NCBI GenBank assembly: GCA_049516635.1
Contig: JBEKSX010000075.1
Span: 1-14,983, forward strand
DNA: 14,983 bases
Reading direction: 5' to 3'
Source of the DNA: JBEKSX01 sp049516635
Lineage (GTDB): Bacteria > Bacteroidota > Ignavibacteria > Tepidaquicellales > OLB5
Within the stretch, counting starts at the first letter, position 1, and every line of letters starts with the position of its first letter. Below, in pieces: positions 7,518 through 14,983 of this stretch. The notes under the pieces were generated by a model. It ran no database searches. It saw nothing but the letters and a program-made list of their open reading frames with translations, and was not told the origin of the DNA. The position numbers and the translations under genes are program-made.

Positions 7518-7631
7518 GGGAGCATTTCAGCAGCATCCGCAGTCCGCACAGCTGATTACCGTTTCGGAATGATTCTAAATTGTGACATATTATTCTAAAA
7601 AAGTGAGTATATTAAAAGACTTTAAGAGAGC

Positions 7632-7639
7632 AGAGGAAA
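7632..7639 (+). promoter_or_regulatory. Shine-Dalgarno-like site that sets the start at 7645
   Basis: AGAGGAAA ends five bases before the ATG at 7645, and the residues following that ATG form a clean signal peptide. The frame is open back to a GTG at 7582, but that extension would put 21 charged residues before the signal peptide. This is the only protein gene in the window with a recognisable Shine-Dalgarno sequence. Confidence 0.6.
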
Positions 7640-7644
7640 TAAAA

Positions 7645-9402
7645 ATGAAGAATTTTCAGTTTATATTCTCATTTCTGTTCTTATTGTTTTTCACATCAAT
7701 TTCAAACGCACAATGGGTGCAGACCATTTGCAATGGAGCATGGCTTGTTTACTCACTTACCTATAAAGATTCAATTATTTTTGCCGGATCTGATGCTGGA
7801 CAAGGTGTTTTTCGCACAACCAATAATGGACAGAACTGGTCACAAACATCTTTAAATAATATATATGCCCGTGCACTTGCAACAAGCGGTTCGAATATCT
7901 TTGCGGGAAATGGCATGACTATTTCAGGACCAGGTGTTTATCTTTCAACTAACTACGGATTGAACTGGTTACCGACTTCTTTAACGTATGATACTGTATT
8001 TTCACTTGCGGTAAGCGGTAATAATATATTTGCAGGAACGTATGCGCGTGGTGTATTTCTTTCAACTAATAACGGCCAGAACTGGACACAAACTTCTTTA
8101 GTTTATACTATTCTGTCACTTGCTATAAACGGAGTAAATATATTTGCAGGAACTTATAACGGGGTTTACCGTTCGACAAATAACGGTCAGAACTGGACAC
8201 AAACTCCTTTTAATAACCAATATGTTCTGTCACTTGCTGTAAACGGTTCGAATGTTTTTGCAGGAACTTATAACGGGGTTTACCGTTCGACCAATAACGG
8301 TCAGAACTGGACACAAACCTCTTTAAATAACCAAAGTGTTCCCTCGCTTGCCGCAAGCGGAACAAATGTATTTGCCGGAACTTCAGGTAATGGTGTATAT
8401 CTTTCAACAGATAATGGATCAAACTGGATACAGAGGAATGAAGGAATGGGAAATGCGTCGATCGGTTCACTTCTCATCACACAAGACTACATCTTTGCAG
8501 GATCAGGTAGTGGAGTTGTATACAGACGCCTATTATCAGATTTTGTACCTACAGCACCGGTACTATATTCACCGCCCAACGGTTCGACAGGACAACCGCT
8601 ATCATTGAACCTGATATGGTATCAAAGCATAAGTGCTTTTCAGTATAGGGTACAATTAAGTACGGATTCAACATTCAGCACAAATTTGATTGTAAATGAC
8701 TCGACATTGCTTGCAGGTGATACAATAAGAGCAGTATCAGGACTCAGTTATTTAACTAAATACTACTGGCATGTAAATGCTAAGAATGCGAACGGAACAA
8801 GCAATTACAGTTCAACGTGGAGTTTTTTTACTGCTCCGATTAATCCAGCTATCGTAAATTTGAAAGTGATACCCGGCGGATTTTACAACACGGGCACGGG
8901 GCAGCTCAGGATGAGAGATACCATAGTGGTAATGCTCGTGGATTCAGCTACATGTAATAAGCTTGATTCGGCTAAAGTCACAATAGACCCTGTTACATTT
9001 AGCTCAAGTCCCAGCTTTATTAATATAACCACAGGTTCGTATTACATATATGTATTTCACAGGAACCACCTTACCATTTGCAGCAGGTTGAGACAAACCG
9101 TAACGAGGGGTTCAACTGTTAGCTATGATTTTACAACCGATTCAACTAAGGCATACGGCTCTAACATGATAAAGGTATCTATTTCACCCGTTATCTGGGG
9201 TATGATCCCAACAGATGCAAACCGTGACGGATATACGGATGCGATCGATCAAACAATCTGGATAATACAGAACGGACACTCCGGATATTTCTCAGCAGAC
9301 TTTAACGGAGATGGAAATGTTGACGGGTTAGACCAATCGCTCTGGATTTTATACAACGGGAGAAGTACTTATTTGCCTTGTTATATTACGCCAATGAGGT
9401 AG
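7645..9402 (+). CDS. Secreted Asp-box beta-propeller protein with fibronectin-like and dockerin-like domains
   Basis: This 585-residue exported protein has a signal peptide at 1-23 ('MKNFQFIFSFLFLLFFTSIS', cleavage near 'NAQ'). Residues about 30-297 hold seven repeats of about 37-43 residues. Six carry a full Asp-box-like 'STNNGQNW' (W at 65, 108, 147, 184, 222, 261) and the last is a closing 'YIFAGSGSGVVYRR', consistent with a seven-bladed sialidase/sortilin-type propeller. Residues 303-397 resemble a fibronectin type III domain ('YYWHVNAKNANGTSNYSSTWSFFTA'). Residues 400-510 resemble a beta domain common in secreted Ignavibacteria-type proteins. The C-terminus has paired calcium loops, 'DANRDGYTDAID' (524-535) and 'DFNGDGNVDGLD' (552-563), each followed by 'xxxWI': a dockerin-like module. 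No C-terminal type IX sorting domain is seen after it. It probably acts in binding or adhesion; no catalytic motif is visible. Its ligand is unknown. Confidence 0.88.
   Translation: MKNFQFIFSFLFLLFFTSISNAQWVQTICNGAWLVYSLTYKDSIIFAGSDAGQGVFRTTNNGQNWSQTSLNNIYARALATSGSNIFAGNGMTISGPGVYLSTNYGLNWLPTSLTYDTVFSLAVSGNNIFAGTYARGVFLSTNNGQNWTQTSLVYTILSLAINGVNIFAGTYNGVYRSTNNGQNWTQTPFNNQYVLSLAVNGSNVFAGTYNGVYRSTNNGQNWTQTSLNNQSVPSLAASGTNVFAGTSGNGVYLSTDNGSNWIQRNEGMGNASIGSLLITQDYIFAGSGSGVVYRRLLSDFVPTAPVLYSPPNGSTGQPLSLNLIWYQSISAFQYRVQLSTDSTFSTNLIVNDSTLLAGDTIRAVSGLSYLTKYYWHVNAKNANGTSNYSSTWSFFTAPINPAIVNLKVIPGGFYNTGTGQLRMRDTIVVMLVDSATCNKLDSAKVTIDPVTFSSSPSFINITTGSYYIYVFHRNHLTICSRLRQTVTRGSTVSYDFTTDSTKAYGSNMIKVSISPVIWGMIPTDANRDGYTDAIDQTIWIIQNGHSGYFSADFNGDGNVDGLDQSLWILYNGRSTYLPCYITPMR
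8143..8318 (+). repeat. Near-identical tandem copies inside the propeller gene (period 114 bp)
   Basis: Bases 8143-8204 and 8257-8318 are identical over 62 nt except for one A/C difference (8178 versus 8292). They encode two successive propeller blades. The flanking blades are more diverged, so this pair reflects recent duplication or gene conversion within the coding sequence. The reading frame is kept (114 = 38 codons). Confidence 0.9.
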
Positions 9403-9420
9403 CCGCAATCTTCTTTTCTT

Positions 9421-9687
9421 TCACCTCTTCCTTCTCACCCTGTGTTTATTTTTCCATGATGTAATGTATACAAGAATTGCCACTACAAGATGTATCCAGA
9501 ACCAGGGACTTGATGTACCAAGGTTGGAGGCGATGTAAATTAATATCAGTGCTCTCGGTAAAAATATTGTAAGCAGAACATCGCCGATGAAAGGGACGGG
9601 ATTCGGAGGAATTGCAAGAAAGAAATAGTAAATCAGAAGAGTAATCCTTGGTATAAAAAGACTGAGAATTAGAAAAGTAATTTCCAT
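9421..9687 (-). CDS. Small hydrophobic membrane protein, function unknown
   Basis: The 88-residue product has about three hydrophobic segments: residues 2-27; about 33-54, 'PFIGDVLLTIFLPRALILIY'; and about 60-78, 'SPWFWIHLVVAILVYITSW'. It ends in a strongly basic tail 'KNKHRVRRKR', which by the positive-inside rule would be cytoplasmic. I recognise no family with certainty. It converges on the propeller gene with 18 bp between the stop codons, and the 361 bp upstream leads to the divergently transcribed rRNA operon. The start has no Shine-Dalgarno sequence, as is common in this window. Hydrophobic low-complexity frames can arise by chance, so confidence is moderate. Confidence 0.6.
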   Translation of the reverse strand: MEITFLILSLFIPRITLLIYYFFLAIPPNPVPFIGDVLLTIFLPRALILIYIASNLGTSSPWFWIHLVVAILVYITSWKNKHRVRRKR

Positions 9688-9902
9688 ATAGAAACTATTA
9701 TTAAGTGTTAAACGGTTATTAAGCAGGGCTGAATGAGAGCAAGCTTAATAAAGTAATATTTATTCAATATTAGTAAATAATTAGGTTTGTATAAATTGCA
9801 TTTGCGGGGATGAAATTATATCTGGAATTAGCCGGATGAAAGTCGAGGGTAGAAAAAGTTTACATAATTGGTCAAATTCGCAAAAAAAACATATTTTAAA
9901 CC
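9688..9902. other. Intergenic region upstream of the rRNA promoter
   Basis: This AT-rich stretch separates the small membrane protein gene from the rRNA promoter. I see no coding frame. An A-run (AAAAAAAA) with flanking AT-rich sequence at about 9882-9900 sits directly upstream of the -35 element and could act as an UP element. A weaker promoter-like pair, TTGGTC (9868-9873) and TATTTT (9892-9897) 18 bases apart, may be a second rRNA promoter, but the match is poor. Confidence 0.5.
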
Positions 9903-9933
9903 TTGACTTTAAAGATTGTAAAAGCTATATTTG
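9903..9933 (+). promoter_or_regulatory. rRNA operon promoter
   Basis: TTGACT (9903-9908), a 17-base spacer, then TATATTTG (9926-9933). It fits a sigma70-like -35/-10 pair and also the Bacteroidota TAnnTTTG box. Transcription would begin near 9938, giving a leader of about 110 nt before 16S. It is the best promoter in the window, as expected for rRNA. Confidence 0.8.
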
Positions 9934-9949
9934 AAGTCCAATCAAATAA

Positions 9950-9990
9950 CGTTCTTTTCATACAATCACACAAAACATAGATTTTGTGTG
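9950..9990 (+). promoter_or_regulatory. 16S leader: boxA-like site followed by a 9-bp hairpin
   Basis: CGTTCTTTTCATA (9950-9962) shares the GTTCTTT core of the two boxA-like elements in the spacer. It is followed by CACACAAAA (9967-9975), a six-base loop and TTTTGTGTG (9982-9990), a perfect stem. Such elements recruit the Nus antitermination complex to rRNA transcripts in other bacteria. That role here is inferred from position and similarity. Confidence 0.5.
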
Positions 9991-9998
9991 CGTAATAA

Positions 9999-10034
9999 TT
10001 CTTCTGAGTTCAATACAAACTAAATCAAGCTCTC
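9999..10034 (+). promoter_or_regulatory. 5' arm of a predicted pre-16S processing stem
   Basis: Segments in the leader pair in order with the 16S trailer: TTCTT (9999-10003) with AAGAA (11594-11598), GAGTT (10006-10010) with AACTC (11587-11591), ACTAAAT (10019-10025) with ATTTAGT (11580-11586), and TCTC (10031-10034) with GAGA (11572-11575). That is 21 pairs closing around 16S, the usual arrangement for an RNase III target. Confidence 0.6.
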
Positions 10035-10048
10035 AAAATTATAAAATT

Positions 10049-11566
<1,518 letters not shown>

Positions 11567-11571
11567 CTAAA

Positions 11572-11598
11572 GAGAATCAATTTAGTAACTCTTAAGAA
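11572..11598 (+). promoter_or_regulatory. 3' arm of the predicted pre-16S processing stem
   Basis: This is the partner of the leader arm at 9999-10034: GAGA, ATTTAGT, AACTC and AAGAA occur here in the order needed to pair with it. It begins only a few bases after the mature 16S end, where a processing stem is expected. Confidence 0.6.
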
Positions 11599-11621
11599 CT
11601 TACGCACACATTTGATTATAT

Positions 11622-11668
11622 ACACAAGACCTGACAGGTTTCGATACCTGTCAGGTCTAAAGTTGTGT
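11622..11668. repeat. Long hairpin in the rRNA spacer, probable dispersed repeat
   Basis: AGACCTGACAGGT (11627-11639), loop TTCGAT, then ACCTGTCAGGTCT (11646-11658) form a perfect 13-bp stem. An alternative outer pairing of ACACAA (11622-11627) with TTGTGT (11663-11668) could extend it. No T-run follows, so it is not an intrinsic terminator. Hairpins with this ACCTGTCAGGT core look like a repeat type of Bacteroidota-group genomes. Its copy number here is unknown. Confidence 0.7.
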
Positions 11669-11680
11669 AGACCTTAGCTC

Positions 11681-11716
11681 TCCGCCCAGGCGGATAGTTT
11701 ATTCGCCATAAGCGAA
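11681..11716. repeat. Two adjacent small hairpins in the rRNA spacer
   Basis: TCCGCC-CA-GGCGGA lies at 11681-11694 and TTCGC-CATAA-GCGAA at 11702-11716. They sit just after the 13-bp hairpin and before the tandem tRNA-like units. They may be part of the same inserted repeat or structured spacer RNA; I cannot tell which. Confidence 0.4.
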
Positions 11717-11771
11717 ACGATGCTGTAATGCATTGGGTCATGGTTCTTTAATAAGAAATAAAAAACGTGTT

Positions 11772-11829
11772 GGGCCTATAGCTCAGTTGGTTAGAGCGTG
11801 GCGCTTGAAGGCGCCAAGGCCAATGGTTC
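11772..11829 (+). pseudogene. tRNA-Ile-like fragment 1, lacking the T-arm 3' half and 3' acceptor strand
   Basis: It is identical to the start of the real tRNA-Ile (GGGCCTATAGCTCAG through GAGCG). It then has a different anticodon arm, TGGCGC-TTGAAG-GCGCCA, which can also be read as a 5-bp stem with an eight-base loop. The variable loop and the beginning of a T-arm (AATGG-TTC) follow, and the sequence then runs into a boxA-like element. There is no CCACT/TAGGCCC to close the T-arm and acceptor stem. It cannot be a normal tRNA. Confidence 0.85.
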
Positions 11830-11854
11830 TTTAATAAGAAATAATAAACGTGTT

Positions 11855-11912
11855 GGGCCTATAGCTCAGTTGGTTAGAGCGTGGCGCTTGAAGGCGCCAA
11901 GGCCAATGGTTC
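11855..11912 (+). pseudogene. tRNA-Ile-like fragment 2, identical to fragment 1
   Basis: This is an exact copy of the fragment 83 bp upstream, again ending in AATGG-TTC and then the boxA-like sequence. In both copies TTGG(G)CCT just before and at the 5' end could pair with AGGCCAA after the anticodon arm (here 11853-11860 with 11900-11906). That would give a closed three-armed fold without a T-arm. This pairing is an inference from the sequence. Confidence 0.85.
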
Positions 11913-11936
11913 TTTAATAAGAAATTTAAACGTGTT

Positions 11937-12010
<74 letters not shown>

Positions 12011-12041
12011 CGCTAGATATCAATAGAGATTATCAGAGCTG

Positions 12042-12114
12042 GGGGCTATAGCTCAACTGGGAGAGCGCCAGATTTGCATTCTGGAGGTTAGCGGTTCGAT
12101 CCCGCTTAGCTCCA
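12042..12114 (+). tRNA. tRNA-Ala(TGC)
   Basis: This is a full cloverleaf of 73 nt. Acceptor GGGGCTA pairs with TAGCTCC (one G-U pair), with discriminator A. The anticodon stem CCAGA/TCTGG encloses TTTGCAT with anticodon TGC. The T-arm GCGG-TTCGATC-CCGC is intact. CCA is not encoded. Ile-Ala is the common tRNA pair of bacterial rRNA spacers. Confidence 0.97.
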
Positions 12115-12169
12115 CAAAATTAATAGCGAGTTAGGTTTGTAGTAAACAAGCTATTTAAAACAGAGTGTT

Positions 12170-12207
12170 AGCTCCGGTATATCCGGGGTTAATTTGTTCT
12201 TTTAACA
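12170..12207 (+). promoter_or_regulatory. boxB-like hairpin and boxA antitermination site before 23S
   Basis: AGCTCCGG-TATAT-CCGGGGTT (12170-12190) folds as a stem with G-U pairs. Five bases later TGTTCTTTTAACA (12195-12207) is close to the bacterial rRNA boxA (TGCTCTTTAACA in E. coli). The hairpin-then-boxA order matches known rRNA antitermination regions. Binding by NusB/NusE is inferred from family knowledge. Confidence 0.65.
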
Positions 12208-12232
12208 ATTAAGTTTTCCGTACGATAACAAG

Positions 12233-12266
12233 TTTATCAATGCAAAATTCTATCTGTATTGATAAA
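12233..12266 (+). other. Hairpin just upstream of 23S
   Basis: TTTATCAAT (12233-12241) and ATTGATAAA (12258-12266) form a perfect 9-bp stem with a 16-base loop, ending seven bases before the 23S start. It may be a local processing or folding element. The main pre-23S stem needs a 3' arm that lies outside the window. Confidence 0.45.
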
Positions 12267-12273
12267 AATTTTT

Positions 12274-14983
<2,710 letters not shown>

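Noticed and set aside
11627..11658. Intrinsic terminator after 16S
   Set aside because: The stem is strong but no T-run follows, and tRNAs and 23S continue downstream in the same operon.
11772..11912. Functional tRNA-Phe or tRNA-Ser genes suggested by the TTGAAG loop
   Set aside because: Both copies lack the T-arm 3' half and the 3' acceptor strand, and the anticodon loop is six or eight bases, not seven.

Overview
The window looks like a chromosomal segment of a Bacteroidota/Chlorobi-group bacterium, most like Ignavibacteria or a relative. This is an inference from four things: the style of the 16S rRNA, nearly every protein gene lacking a Shine-Dalgarno sequence although the 16S carries an intact anti-SD, promoter-like sites that fit the Bacteroidota TAnnTTTG box, and a secreted Asp-box protein with a dockerin-like tail typical of that group. 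No phylogeny could be run. The window contains housekeeping genes, two large exported repeat proteins and most of an rRNA operon.

Region 1 (1-3481, all + strand): the 3' part of rsmG (16S rRNA m7G methyltransferase), a complete REP-associated HUH/Y1 transposase gene framed by short stem-loop repeats in opposite orientations, nth (endonuclease III), kdsC (KDO-8-phosphate phosphatase) and an unrecognised 250-residue protein just behind kdsC. Two further hairpin or inverted-repeat elements, probably dispersed repeats, lie before nth and between nth and kdsC. kdsC implies a Gram-negative envelope with KDO-containing lipopolysaccharide.

Region 2 (3482-9687): a 939-residue exported protein with twelve G-N-D-x-Y repeats, mostly 27 residues apart, followed by a HEAT-like C-terminus; a convergent menA (menaquinone synthesis); a divergent gene for a secreted seven-repeat propeller protein ending in a dockerin-like calcium module; and a small membrane protein gene convergent with it.

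Region 3 (9688-14983): an rRNA operon on the + strand. It has a strong promoter, a leader with a hairpin and boxA-like site, 16S, a spacer of about 700 bp with tRNA-Ile(GAT) and tRNA-Ala(TGC), and 23S running off the window. The spacer is unusual. Two tandem 83-bp units upstream of tRNA-Ile each carry a boxA-like site and a 3'-truncated tRNA-Ile-like sequence, and a perfect 13-bp hairpin of dispersed-repeat type sits just after 16S.

The best candidates for something undescribed are the GNDxY-repeat exported protein and the tandem T-arm-less tRNA-like units in the rRNA spacer. No defence system, CRISPR array, prophage or biosynthetic cluster is visible.
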